From the NCBI GenBank assembly GCA_014773175.1, contig VXCM01000966.1, positions 92,538-156,537 on the forward strand: 64,000 nucleotides of DNA. The letters are read 5' to 3'. The notes beneath the pieces were generated by a model. It was not told the origin of the DNA, did no database searches, and saw only the letters and a program-made list of their open reading frames with translations. Numbering within the stretch: the first letter of the stretch is position 1; every line of letters starts with the position of its first letter. A program made the translations under genes and the position numbers. Shown in pieces: positions 24,301-38,055 of this stretch. This DNA comes from Lucifuga dentata. Its lineage: Eukaryota > Chordata > Actinopteri > Ophidiiformes > Bythitidae.

Positions 24301-24389
24301 GTTGATCAAAAAGGAAGTACTTCCAAGGTGACGCACATTCATTAACTTCAACCATTTAACTAAATAAAAGAACGCGTTTTAAACACAGT

Positions 24390-24640
24390 AAAGAAAATTT
24401 ATTTTGGTAGTATTCATAATCCAAATAAAGAAAAAAAAACACTGGTTTTGCTGCACAATTTCCATGGTTAAAAAAAAAAATGCACACACAAAATTTAGTT
24501 GCTAATAAATATAAAAATTCATCACTCACACTCATTCACTATAAAATATTGCTTTTATGGCCTATTATCCTTGCTACAGTCCATATTTTGCTGATTAGAG
24601 CAGTGACTGAGCTGGTTAAGTGGTCTGGGAGTTGTGCAGG
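24390..24640 (-). other. pbrm1: Probable pbrm1 3' UTR
   Basis: It follows the pbrm1 stop. A minus-strand AATAAA (plus TTTATT) near 24398 is the likely polyadenylation signal, giving a 3' UTR of only about 250 nt. Confidence 0.5.
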
Positions 24641-27600
24641 TCACAGGTTGTATGCCTGACAGATACTGAGAGAGTCTCGCATCATCAGGTCACGCAGGCG
24701 CCACAGTGCATCTGCCATAGTGGTGTGAGCTCCTTTACTCTTCAGCCAGTGAGTTGGCAGCCGGCTTTCCTGCTCTTTGGTCAGGTGGGCATCTGACCTT
24801 TGAGCTGTTATGGAGATACAAGGTTCTTGTTTAAAAGTGGCAATCAAACAAAGTTTTACTTTTGTAAACAAAAAAGATAATTAGTTCCCTCTCTGAAAGA
24901 GAAAATGAGAAGCATAAATCATCATTCATGCTTTTAGCACCATAATAAGATATTCGGCACCATACCTTTTGCTATAATTCATTGTTCTATGTGACAACAC
25001 AGAAAAACAGATGCCACCAGGAGGCAAAACAGAAAAATGAACAAATACTGTACGCCACCTCTGAGTGTTTGGTCCCAATTGCTGACAGTAGCAGACTCTG
25101 AATTCAAGCTCTCAATATACTTCAGGTAGGCCTCTGAATGGAGCACCCTCTGGGTCTTTGGTGGTGGAGCCACAAACATGGGAGCGGCAGGCTGCAGGTG
25201 TGAGGGCTGCCCTAACTGGCTACCTGGATATGGTGGAGGGGCATGCTGTCCTGGACTGAACATTCCAGGCTAAAATAGAACAATGACAGTATTCTTGTTA
25301 GTGTGTAGAAAATGCAGAATAATAAATGCTGAAACACAAAATACCTCAGTTTTTTTTTCTAATTTGTGTATTCTTTTTACTTGAACCCTAAATATATCAC
25401 TGTGTTCAATCTGTCTTTCTCACGTGATCAGAATACCAGTGATGATTAATTATGCAGACTGCAACATGACTTACAGCTTTCATAATCAAATTTAAGAGTG
25501 TGTGAATTTTCCTTTAACAGTATTTTCTGGACTGGGGCTTACCTGCTGCATGTAGGGATTTCCTGCAGCAGGACTTCCTGCCATGCCATTTATACCTATA
25601 TAGACACAGAAATTAATTTGGACATGTTTCATAACTTTTGTAAACTTGTTTTGGTTAACTTATAACAAATAAAATTAGGTATGACAATGTTAGTTGTTAA
25701 ATATCAGCTAAATGTTAGTTATTGAGTATTAATTTCAACGTCTCGAAATATGACTGTATTTTATGTGTAGGATGTGAATACACTTTGAGACACATTGGTG
25801 GAGACCAGAGAACCCTGACTGCTTGTAAGTCCATCAGGCTCTTTGTGAGAGGAGCACCACAGCCTGTGGACCAGGTAACCCTCCAGCAGGAGAGACATGA
25901 CTGGATGTAACTGAGCAGGTGTGGCTAGGACAGTGACCTTACCCTGATGAGACATGCCAGGGTACCCAGGCATACCTTGCTGGAGATGGTGGGGAGACAG
26001 GTGGGGGCCCCCTGTGGGGTGAAGTGGCATTGGTGCCACACACAGTAAGCCCTCGTGGGGGCCCTGCATGGGCATGTAAGGTGGGCCATAAGCTCCAATC
26101 ATGTCTTGGGGAAGAGGGTGAAGAGAGGACAACATATCCATGCATAAGTGACATGCAGCTAACTATAAAATTGCATGCACTACAACTGCACACTGTTGCC
26201 CCCTTTACACATGCACCATAAGCCATAAATCTATGGCAATTTTCTGTGTTTGAGATTATTTTTTATCACTGCCAGCTCAGGTGGGAACAAAAGCAGCAAC
26301 AGTTCCACAAAAAGCTTGCAAAAGGTTACAACAATGGTATTATTGTTGTCACATCTCCTTTTAAATATATTTATGTGGTGTGCATCATGGTAGCAATCCA
26401 GCTAAGGATATAAATAATGAAAGTATTTCAAATCCATAATTTTTGCTGGTAAAAAAAAATCTGAACAATTTTGTACTTATTTTCCACCCTGCCTATTGTT
26501 TTCCAGCAGGTCTGCTAAAATTCCTTATCTATCTTTAACTGTTATGCTATGTGAGAAATAATGCTGAATTTTACCATACATAGTATGTGTAAATGACAGA
26601 AACCACCACTTTGCCCGAGTAACTGAACCAGATGAAATTAAGGGTTCCACATGCAAAAGGGGCAAACATTACATATGTGACTGAGAATGTTAGCAGGCAA
26701 AAAAAGCATGAAAGTTTAGTGAATTGAGAACCATAGCTAAACATCAGTCATGCAGTCAATATCATGCAGTTGGAGAAATGAAGCTAGTGATGATAAATAT
26801 AAACATAAAACACAAACTAGCAGCATAAGAAACAAACAATTGTTGCAGGAATGTATTTTGTGGAGTTCTGAAGTAACAAATAGTAAGAAAAACATGGAGA
26901 ATTAAGTTGTTTTTTTTGTTTTTTTTTTACAGTCCAGCCTCATTTTCCCGCTGCAATGAGTCAAACACTCATGCTGTCTCTGAGAGGGGTTACCTGACAC
27001 AGGTGACATGGACTGGTTTATCATTCCCATAGTGCTAGGCGAAGGCACCACCCCCATCAGTGCCCCTACAGGGGTACCTGCTCTAGGGGAAGCTTGCTTC
27101 TGGGTCGCCCTCTCACGTTCTTGATGCTCCACTATTTTGGCTGCACGTTCTGCAACAGACAAAAATTATGTTTGACTTAAGTTCACATCAAAGAATTTTC
27201 GCACATACATACACTTTCTTCTCACCTTCATACTCGGCTTTCTTCGGAGCCTCTAGGTTCCTCCACTCTGTGCCCACCAGTCGACTCAGCTCCCCAAATG
27301 AGTAATCTGGGTGTCGAGCCTTGATGACTGCTCGCATTTCACTGCTGAACAGGATATAGCCACTCATGTTGATCTTCCTCTTGGCCCCTTCCTTCTTTGA
27401 TAAGCCCTTCACTTTAGGCGTACTCTGTATGAAGAAAAAAATATTTTTTTTGGACTTCATGATTGGATGTTAAGGAGGTATAGGACAAAATATGCTGTGT
27501 ATGTGAAATAATGCATTAACAAGATAGGAAACCTATTTGGAAGGATACAATATACTGGCTTTTGCTGAAGGCTATAGAGGCTTTAGGTGTTTTGAGTACC

Positions 27601-30600
27601 TGGGAAGGTGTATAGGGCATGATTTCCAAATCATTTGTCAGAGGGATTTGCATCTGTGGCATCGAAGGCATCTCAGAAGCCTCTTCCTCGTCATCCAAGT
27701 CCTCCATATCATCTGCATCCTCAATGTCTGCAAGTTTAACCTCAAGCTCAGCTATCTTCTTATTCAAAATGGGTGACGCCTCCTTCTGGGGCACTATCAA
27801 TTTTCTAAATATGTAACAATAAAAGAAAAAATAAAACAGAAGTTAACACTAGGTAGGAATTTGTTCAGCTTTGGATAAAAGATGCTCTGTTTAAATAACT
27901 AACCTGAAATAGTAGATCTCATCCTCAACTACTTTGGAGGAGAATGAGAAGCGTTTCAGGCCCTTGAATTTTTTCATTTGCTTCTCATTCTCAAAGTAGC
28001 GGCTCTCGCATAAAAGGACATGTTCCTCTGGGACTTCAGTAGGTCTGCATGATAGGTAGTCCTTAAAGGACAACACCATACATTTGCCTGTAGAGTATAT
28101 ACAACTTACAAAATAATAGAAATGAGACTAAGTTTGATGTCATGCAAAAGAAAAAGAAAAAAAATGCTAGGTAAAATGTGGAGGGGATGGGGGTGGGGTG
28201 GGGGGGTATTGGCTCACAATTTGTGAGCAGTAGAGCACGTTGGTTGTAGAATGAGAACATTACCTATGACACAGGTCATCGGCAAGGTCTCTTCCAGGTT
28301 GCTCAGAAACACCTCTCTCTTGTAGAACATCTTTGTAGGCTCATGCTCAGTTTCCTCAGGATGAATGAAGATGGGTCCAAAGAAGAAAGTTGTTCCATGC
28401 TGCAACCAAAGCTTCTCTATCCTATAGCACAGTAAAAGAAGCTACGTTAGAATACTGACAACACCACAATAACTGTATAATACCAATTCCACCTCTCTAC
28501 CTACACAACAAAAAATGCATTCACCTACCTGGCAACCCGAGGTTTTGACAGACCATGAGACTGGATGTAAATACAGTCTCCCACTTTAAACCACATGTTG
28601 TTGTAGCGTAACTGCTCATAGTACTGACAGCTGGGCTCTGCTCCACTCATCTCCATGGGGACATCCTCTCTTTCCTAAATGCAAAGCAAACACACACAGG
28701 ACTGGGTTGTTAGTTATTTTACTGTGGCTGAGTGCTTGTCAAATTCTATCAGTCTCCAGTTTAATGAACCTGTGTTTGTTGTTCTCTGCAACATCATACT
28801 CTGGATGCCTTGTGTTAGTGTGGCTTCATTTGGTTGGCTTTGTGGGAATAAGCCCAAAGCAGCTTAACATTTACGCCTGATGTCACCCCACCAGCCGTAT
28901 TATTTATAGTTTCTCTTTGCTGTGTCTTTTAATTTGCTTATATGATGACCAAGTTTCCCAAATAGAAAAAAATTAACAGGCTGGCGTATGATCATAAGTA
29001 GCTCAGAGAAACTATCAGACCTCAAATTTCACCTTCTAGACCCAAAAATGTAATGATGCATGGTATCTAAACCATGTCATGAAATCTTATCTTATTGTCT
29101 GGGACATGGCATATTCAACACAAAATCTGCAAACATTTAAAACTAATGATTCACTCAGAAATGGTCTGACAATACCATTTTTGGTTTGTAAAAGTCAGCA
29201 TACCCAATTGCTGTATCTTTGAATTAGAAATCAACAATTCAGAACTTAAGAGCAAAACCAACCAGCTACCAAATCATTTTACCAGTGGTTGTTCACATAC
29301 AGCCAACGCTCAAACCCTTAGAAATAGTGTCATCTCACCTTATCCACAAAACCATCACTGGGTGTAACTGAAAATGTCACTTGTCTCTCCTGGTCGGGCT
29401 TGACAAACATGGAAGCAACACGGACAACTGGCAATGGCACCTCTCGATGGACAAACTTCACAGACAAACTTGCAGGCATGGCCCACATCTTAATCTTCTT
29501 GAAAGACTTGTTCCTTGCAGAATAGCGAGATTCACAGACATACACGTCCTCAGCTCTGTAGCCTTCAGGTTGAAATTTGAAATAGTCCTACAGGAAACAG
29601 AAAAAAAAGGGTCATACTTGTGTGAACAGGTCCTTGGGATAAACAAAACACTTTACTCTGTGCATTTCTACATACAATGTCTTACCTTCACAAACATAAC
29701 GACACACTTGCCCAGGACTTTACTGATGGGCATTCTGTTATTGTAGTCGCTCTTGAAGATTTCCTTTTCTAAAAACTTCCGCGTGGCCAAATGGAAGGTT
29801 TCACTGGGCCTGTAGAACCAGCTTCCATAGAGCCACTTCTCACCTTCCAACATAAAGACAAGCTTGCATTGAGGATCTGAGTATTTTAATAACTGAACAA
29901 TAGATGATTATAGAAATTTAGATGTTTTATTTAGATTTGGATTACAGATTACATTATACAATATTTGCTGTTGATGACATACGGTATGTATATTGGTATG
30001 TGAAATGCCTCTGTTATATATCCCGTTATATATTCTGTTACCTGCTTCATCCTCCCACAGACGTTCAATGCAGACAATGTGTGGCTTCAGGTTTGGCTTT
30101 GATGGCTGCACGTACACACAATCCCCCACATGGTAGGTGCTGTTTTCAAAGCTGCAGTCCTGGCTGTAGACGTGCGCCGGCTCTGGCTTCCACGCTTCTT
30201 CTGGTATGTCCTCTGCTTTATCATCCTCTTTGGGTGACAAATGCAAATTGATTTCAAATTAATTTAACTTCAGCATTTCACATATTCTCCACTGCTGTGT
30301 ATTACGTAAAAAAGACTCGCACACACACACACACACACACACCTTTGTTCTCCTCTTTTTGTTTGTCCTCCTCAATCTCTCTGGGGATTTTCTCCCTCTT
30401 TTCCTGCTCCACATCACTGTGCAGGTGTTTTAAAGTGTAGTTGAGCGCGATGGACTGTAGAATTTCTCCATTCTTGCATAATTCATCCCTGATCTTAATG
30501 AAAAACTGTTGTAGCTCCACCGCATCTTCAAATATCTCTGAGTCAGTTCTGCAAATGTACATAATACATTATTTAAACATTGAACACATTTTTGTTTGTT

Positions 30601-33600
30601 GTACAGCAAACCCAGATTCAGCCCGCAGACATTTAGGTTTGAGCGATACAGGATGGAGATACTGAGAATGTTTTACAGAAAATAGACAGCCTTTTCATAG
30701 AATGTTTGCATACCTGTGTAGCCTCCTTGCTTTCTCTAGAACTTCAAACATGTGCTCCTGGAAGGCATCCAGTCTTCTGTATCGGCCACGGTCCATATTT
30801 ATCCTGATGACATCAAAATTCAGCGGAGGCTTCTCAGGGAAGGCTGGATCCGCAGCAGGAATCTCAGCCAGTGAGTCGCTGTAGCATCGGCCCTCTTCAT
30901 CCTGATGGCCCATCACGGACACAAACAAGTTCCTGATCAGCTCTCGCACCAGAGGTCCCACAGCAGGAGCTCCAGAGTCTTCACCACCCTCCTGCTGCTT
31001 GCGAGTCTCCAGCAGCACTCGGTGCAACACTAGAGCATCCCGATAGATCAGCGACTCGGGCTCATTGTACGTGCAAGCGTTGTTGAACATGAGGGCAAAG
31101 TCCTCCACCAGGGATTCAACATCTTGGTACCGGCCGGCTGCCATATGGCTTCGCAGGCGCTCCATATCAATGGGCCGCTTAATGGTTGCATAGTAGTCAG
31201 GCAACTCAGCACGAGATGGCAGACGGAGGAAGATTGTGCTAAGACGGCGCCCTCTACGGTCAGTGAAGTTCCGCACAGCATCATAGAGCTCATTTAACCT
31301 CTGCTGGAGAGGCGTGAGGTATTTGGACTTCTTTGGAGAAATGCCACTCTTTCCTATAATAAATATATAACTTGACTTAAAGTATCTGTATGAATTTGAT
31401 TAAGAAATAGTGCTACCAACAGCAACATGAAAAGCACTCCACTCCACCAAGGACTAAAAATATACTCTGTATACTCTGTTAGCCATTGCTTTCAAAGTCA
31501 GCATCGTAATGAGAAGATGGACAGGCAAGAGTAGTCAAAGTTTGGGCTGATGGTGACACTACAGGAAAGACCATGAGATCACAATATGCTTACATCTCAC
31601 AGGTGAGGAGATATGCATGTTTGAAAGTCTGGGTTGATGGTGGCGCAATATTAAAGTTCAAAAGGCTCAAAGGTTTCTTTCTCTTTGAAGTGCAAAATGC
31701 AGGAAGCAAAGCTCATGTCAATCTGGCCATTCAACTGAAAATATTTTGGTCACAGGCAAACAGATGGACAGAGGCAGTGCCGTAACCCAGTTATGAGTTA
31801 TAAAACAGCCATTTTTACTGTTGTTTTTAAAGGATCTACCAACATAAATACATTCATTTTAAAACATGATGTAGATTTTTGAATTATGTTCCTCCCACCT
31901 TACAGACAGGCACTGGTTCCTTTTTATTTTTCTATGGTTGTTAAAGTCACATTATTCATTGTATGGTAACGCATATGTAAGTGCAAATTAATTTTATTTG
32001 TCTGCACTGCATTACTGCAGAAAAATACCATATTTTCAGGAATAATGGGGAGGAATAATGTTCATTGTAATAAATTGCTAAGCTCAATCAAAGTTCAAGT
32101 GTGCAGTTTGATTTTTACAATGAAATGCATGGAAGCCAGCTTCTGCCTGGAAGGTAGGAAACACAAAGGTTGAAACACTGTAGCATTTACTGGAAAACAG
32201 TCAGCATTTCCAGTAAATGAGCTCAAACATGCAAAAATGGCAGCATGGTCCTTTAAACTTTAAGTCAAACCTACTTAGTTTCAGTTTAGGAGATCCAACA
32301 TCGTCCTCCTCAGGTGCTGATCCTAACTCTTTGCGCTTGTCTTTCAGTATCTTCTCCAAAATGTCAGCATCATTGTACACCTATACCAAGCAAAACAATG
32401 GGGGAGAGAGAGAAAAATACGAACCACACAAATATTTCTATGCATTCAGAATTGGCAACAAATAATTCTATATATTTTACTCATTTTGAATTTACACTGC
32501 CCACCTGAGATCCCTCCTCGTTGTAATGCCGAGCATTACGGAACATCAACTTCATGTCATTCATCAGAGCGTCCTCTGTGACATAGCGGTCTGTGCGGAT
32601 GTTGTGCTCAATGCTCTTGAGGTCCATTGGTTCCAGGATGACGTTATAGTAATCGGGGTAGTCCTTCTTGGATGGTTTAACCATGAACAGATCACAGAGA
32701 CGTCGATTGGTGCCCGCCTCCCTCGCCTCTGCCACTGCAGCATACAGGGCTTTCATTCGGTTCTTTTTGACATTTTTCTTGTGGCTTAAAAAAAGAATTA
32801 AAGCACAATGTGAAAAGGCTTTGATAAGAGGATTAATTCAAGAAGCATACAACTATACACGCTCCGTGATTTTATCTGAATTGACAATGCTCATAAAATG
32901 AGAGAGGAACACTTTCATACCTTTTCCTCTTGGCGCTGCCTGCATCAGATGACAGAATGCTGTCTCCATCCTCATCATCCCTCCTCAAAAGTTCCCTCTT
33001 TTTTGCCTAGAGAGCCAGATAGACAAGTACCTCAATAGACATTAAGCGCACATATTAATCTATTTGTACAACATACTCAGTTTAAAATTAGGGCCTTTGT
33101 CTTGGACTTGAAATTACTGAATAAAACATCTCCCAGCATAACCTAGCACAATACTATGCAGATGCCATTACCTGCAGGATTTGCTGAAGTCTAAAGGCTC
33201 GTTTGTAAATGCTGGAGTTTGGCATATTGTAACGCTTTGCATTTTCAAACATCAGAGTGAGGTCTGCATCGATCTGTTCCACATTCTCATACTCGCCATT
33301 TTTCATCTTTGTCCTGGAAAAGAAGCAAAAAGTGAATTAATTCCTTTGAGACCATGTGTTATTGATTGAATATAACAAATGATTGTTCCTTACCTGATCT
33401 GCTGCAGACAGATAGGCTGTTTGATCTGCTGATAGTAGTCAGGATATTCCTTACGAGAGGGCAAGTGTAGGAATGGTTCAGAGAAAAGCTGGCCCTGGTT
33501 GTTGTTGGCACCCCTCACAGCTTCATACAGCTGGAAGATAGGGTTGCTCAGGTCTATATTAGAACTCTGGCTCTCAGCCTCTGACTCTCCTTCATCATAG

Positions 33601-36318
33601 CACACAGAGCCTACAAACCAAACATTTGAGATAAACTTTAAATTTTCTGCTATTATCCATTTGATACAGAAGAGTTTTTGTGTTACTCAAAGCGCTGATA
33701 CTTACCAGAGAGCACAGGGTCGTCCTCACTTTCTGAGCCATACTGAAGTGTTACACTGATGCCTGAATGTCGTTCCCCTTGGACAGACCTGCGATTTCTT
33801 AATAATCAAAGTGTCAAGGTGAAACATTTGCACATCTTACTAGGATATGGTTTCAATCAGGGAAGAAGTTGTTGCCTTGTATTTGAGACACATGAAAACA
33901 ATATATATATATATATATACCAACAATTCTTTGATTGCAATTAAGTACCTGATGCGAAGACTAGATTTTGTCGGCTCAGCATGTTCCAGTTCAGTCTTCC
34001 GCTGGATGAAGACCTTCTTTATAGTATTTGCATCCTATAAATTAAGAGAACATTTATTAGCATTTGGGATGCTGCATTCTATAAAAATTAAAAGTATGAA
34101 AAAAGAACATACCTTAAAAACCTGAGATCCTGGTTCGTTGTATGTTTTGGCATTTTTGGCCATTAGGTCAATGTCCTTACCCATACCATTAAGATTTTTA
34201 TAGTATCCAATCTATACAAGTGAAATAAATTAACCCTGGTTAGAACAAAAACATAATTAAGCTAAGACACAGTGATTTTTATTAAGCACAAATAAGCAGT
34301 CAATGAACAAATGAATTGCCTACCTGTATTCTTTGAGCAATAGCTCTCAGATCGATTGGCTCCTTTATGATGGCATAGTAGTCTGGGTAATGCTAGAAAG
34401 ACACACAAAAGCAGAGTGATAAAATACACTTGAAGTTCAGTGTCTGTTGAGCTGATTCAAAAGTTAAGGTATATAGATTAAAGTCAACATATTTGCAGAT
34501 GACCTACCACTTTGGAAGGCAGTTTCTGGAAGAGTTCACTGACGGCACGTCCTGTGGGATCAGTGTGTGACACTACAGCTTCCAAGAGCTGCTCCAAAAC
34601 CTCCTTTAAACTGCTAGATGGGGGCTATATGTTAAATATGAAAAACCAAAATTAGTTGTGCCATTGCAAGTTGGTCCACTTTTTGAAATCATAACGATGC
34701 ACTTGAAAATGACTTTTTTTAATTAAAAACCATCAGCATTTTGTTTAACACAGAAATTTAGCTCTCACGTGAGAATCACACAGGCAAGTGGATTCAACCA
34801 CACATTTAACAACTGGAAGTACCTACCTCTTCCTCAGTTGACACTCCTGGATTATCAAGCATATCATCACCATCTTCATCATCATCATCTCCTTCTCCAG
34901 GTTGCACAAATTCATTCCTTGTTTGCAAATATATCTCCCACAACTTGCATGCAGCTTGATACTCCTCACTTCCACTCTGAATTTTTAAACACCAACGCAG
35001 TATAAAATCGATTAATATCGACATTAGGTGGATGCAAACCACAGTCCAAGCTGCCTTAATCATATTATCATATTACTATTAATCATATCATATAAGGAAA
35101 TTAGGAAACAAAAACTCCAACAACTCAAATTTGAGGACATTGTTAATTTCTTGAATTCATGTAACAATATTTTATCTTCTTCTTTTCCTTTCGGCTTTCC
35201 CTTCAGGGGTCACCACAGCGAATCATCTGCCTCCATCTAACCCTAACAATATGTAACAATATTTTATGAATTATCTAAATAAATCTGCACTAACACTTTA
35301 TTGTGAGAGCTAATTATAATAGGAAGAAGAAGAAGAAGGAGAAGAAGAAGAAATAATAATAAAAACAGTGGCCTCACTTTGATTTTAAGTTTTTATCAGA
35401 TAACCACACAAAAAGATATTTAAATGTTTATTTTGGCCACATACAGGCTAAGTATGGATACCATTTATATAACAAGAGAGAGAATCATTATTGCCCACCT
35501 TGTAGTATGATTTGGCATTGCTGAACATGAGCTGGAAATCTGCAGTAAACTGCTCCACATCATTATAGTCTTCCGATTTAAGTTTATATTGAATTTTTGT
35601 CATGTCAATTGGCTGGGACACCACCTCATAATAATCTGGCTGATTTCTGAAAGATCACAAAACCAGAATCTTTAAAATGATCAAACACTTTCTGAAAATA
35701 GAACAGTTGCCCAACATACAAACCCAATAGCAGACAGAGAAAAATCTCAATACAATGTGTTTAGAAATGGCTACTATTTACATATCTACAAGGGGTATTT
35801 GATATGCCTCCTGACAGAATTTTCCAATAGTATCACTAGTTTTAGGCTTGACTGGACATCTTTGGGTTACAGTACCTTCTCTTTGGTACCCGCAGGAAAT
35901 ATTCGCACAGTTGCCTCCCCTGATCATCTTTATGGTCCCTGACAGTGTTGAACAGTTCATGGCATACAGCAATCTGGAGAGAAGTCATTAAAATCACTAA
36001 TACTCGTTTTAAAGTTTAAAAATTGCACACAGAGTCTGTGAAGGTATCACGTACATTCAATGTAAGAAATATAGATTTAAAGCCCCCCCCCAAAAAAAAC
36101 AAAACAAAAAAAAAAACAACAACTAAATACACATGCTGCGAAAAAGAATCTTAATCCAAATCTAGTGAGTTTACCGTATCTACCACAGGGACATTGGAAG
36201 TTCTCCTTCTTTTTCTGCCGCTTCCAGGAGTAGAAGAGGAGGCATCATCTAGGTCCCCACCTCCGCTCACACTACTGGAGGGTGAAGTGGCTCTTCTCCT
36301 CTTGGAGCTCATTGACAT
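24641..36318 (-). CDS. pbrm1: Polybromo-1 (BAF180), PBAF chromatin-remodelling subunit, 29 coding exons
   Basis: Exons: 36318-36175, 35973-35876, 35646-35499, 34976-34827, 34624-34508, 34392-34324, 34211-34113, 34034-33949, 33788-33706, 33610-33394, 33313-33172, 33006-32921, 32784-32505, 32380-32275, 31353-30714, 30548-30343, 30227-30042, 29843-29686, 29587-29339, 28674-28529, 28421-28264, 28087-27904, 27804-27600, 27424-27226, 27149-26994, 26104-25943, 25595-25543, 25269-25059, 24804-24641. All phases close to 4902 nt, 1633 aa. Six bromodomains (about 50-150, 185-280, 345-450, 485-590, 620-730, 745-860) keep PDYY/YPDYY loops, and BD1-BD5 keep the acetyl-lysine Asn ([35 protein letters not shown]). 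BAH1 is about 920-1040, BAH2 about 1110-1240 and the HMG box about 1325-1395 ([17 protein letters not shown]). A proline-rich tail ends in [20 protein letters not shown]. The protein is a nuclear SWI/SNF (PBAF) targeting subunit that reads acetylated histones. The start ATG precedes the conserved [12 protein letters not shown]. The C-terminus ends at AYNL, three residues short of the human end. Confidence 0.97.
35168..35245. repeat. Short dispersed fish repeat fragment
   Basis: In pbrm1 intron 3 the stretch TTTCGGCTTTCCCTTCAGGG, followed by GTCACCACAGCGAATCATCT, matches a sequence I recognise as dispersed in teleost genomes. The element type is not certain. Confidence 0.4.
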
Positions 36319-36661
36319 AGCTAGCTAGTTTCTCAAAAGGCTAGCCGGCTAGCTACAAAACAGGAAAGCATAAAATTTACCATGGGTACGATCTGACAGG
36401 AAGAACTGTGGACGATGAGATACAAAAGCTTTCACGTAACCTTCCATAACGAGGCCAAAAGTGTGATAAGAACAAGCTTAGCTTATTAGCATTAGCATTA
36501 GTTTGGCTGTATGGGACAAAGCCGAGCGAACGCCTGCTGTGGGCATGTTAGCCTAGTTCATTCGGCGCTTCCCGAATACAACAGAAACGATGCAAAATTG
36601 TTAAAATATATGTACTGTAGTAAATAAAGAAAGAAAATGTATTTCAGAAACCAGATCTTAC

Positions 36662-36760
36662 CAAAGTTTAGCAAAATCTGTCGTAGTTCCCTGAGCAAAA
36701 ATTTCACCTGTTAGCTAGCTAGCTACTGTTGTTTGAAAACTCCACGCCGGAAGTTGTGAT
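36662..36760 (-). promoter_or_regulatory. pbrm1: pbrm1 noncoding first exon and promoter
   Basis: On the minus strand a donor (ACTTTG then GTAAGATC, border at 36662/36661) ends a short exon upstream of the coding ATG. CCGGAAGT at 36747-36754 is a consensus ETS site of the kind common in housekeeping promoters. The 5' limit is inferred. Confidence 0.55.
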
Positions 36761-37158
36761 TGTATTGTGTTTGTGTGAAGAGAAGCACCACCTCCAGGTA
36801 CTACACCCCTAGAGTTTAGGAGGAGCAATACATCGAATTGCCTGTGTACATCTCAAGTAAATACTCCCACTACAAAACAAGATAAAATCAGAACAAAACG
36901 AATGCCATTTTCAAGTTGCACTAAATTTATTATCTACCTTTTATTTTGTCTTTTTTGTCTTTTACCTACCCCAGTGTGTGTGTTTCTTGTAACTGCTGCT
37001 GCAACACTGACATTTCCCCTAGGGGATTAATAAGTACTACTCTCTCTCTACACATGCACACTAAAACTCTTATCACTCACTGTCTGTCACTGTCTGTCTG
37101 GCAGCATGGAAATAATTGCTCAATAAGAAATGCTTTTTTCTCATCTTCCACCACACTA

Positions 37159-38055
37159 CAGGCCAGAAGCTGAGGCCACCCTCAGACTAAAAAAAGAAAG
37201 AAAAAAAAAATCCTCAATACACAGTTTATTTATTATTAGTTTATTAGTTTAATTATTATTTATTGCACTGGAAATGAGAAAAATATCCAAAATAACTGTA
37301 ACTAACTAGTTTTCAAGAAGAATTTGTCAACAAGAGCACATTATGTAGCCACTATGGCTTAAGAAATGATTTTTAATGAAGGCATGCCTTGTATTAGTAC
37401 ACTGGGTGCACTGGCACTCCAGTTGTGTTCCAACTCCCTCGCCCAAACTCCCTTGCTTATGTGTTTTAACATTCTGTTCAAGAACCTGCTGTTTGCCTTC
37501 TCCCAGATCATTTTGTGATTAACTTAATATACAGTCTGTTCATGCTATTGCTCTGCATCTTCTGAATTTCATATTGAGAATTGAAAATTTATAATTTGTG
37601 ATACAGTATCGCAGTTATACAGTACTGTGTTCGCAATACACAGTATCACAATATAGATACAGTATTGTGATACTGTGATGTATCACAGTCCTCAATATGA
37701 AGTTCAGAAGATGCAGAACACTAGCATGACCGGACTGTGTACCAAGTTAATCACAAAATGATCTGAGAGAAGGCAGACAGTAGACTATTAAATAGATTGT
37801 TAAAACACATAAGCAAGGGAGTTGGAACACAACTGGAGTGCTAGTGCACTAATACAGACTGGGCATGCCTTATTAAAAATAATTTCTTAAGCCACATGGC
37901 TACATAATGTCCTCTTGTTGACAAATTTTTCTTGAAAACTAATTACATTTAATTGTTTGTCATTTCCTGTGCAATAAACTGTTAAACAAACTCTGTATTG
38001 AGGATTTTTTTTTTTTTTTTTTTTTTAATCTGGGTGGCCTCAAACTTCTGGCCTG
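37159..38055. mobile_element. Foldback (long-palindrome) DNA transposon, 897 bp, Tc1-type ends
   Basis: The left end CAGGCCAGAAGCTGAGGCCA and the reverse-complemented right end CAGGCCAGAAGTTTGAGGCC are flanked on both sides by TA. The arms pair almost throughout: left about 37159-37578 with right about 37694-38055. Shared blocks include ATCCTCAATACA, AGTTTTCAAGAA, AATTTGTCAACAAGAG, CATTATGTAGCCA, GGCTTAAGAAAT, CTCCAGTTGTGTTCCAACTC, TTGCTTATGTGTTTTAACA and ATCATTTTGTGATTAACTT. The 115-bp centre carries further GATACAGTAT/ATACTGTATC repeats. It has no coding capacity and sits between pbrm1 and camk1a. Confidence 0.85.
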
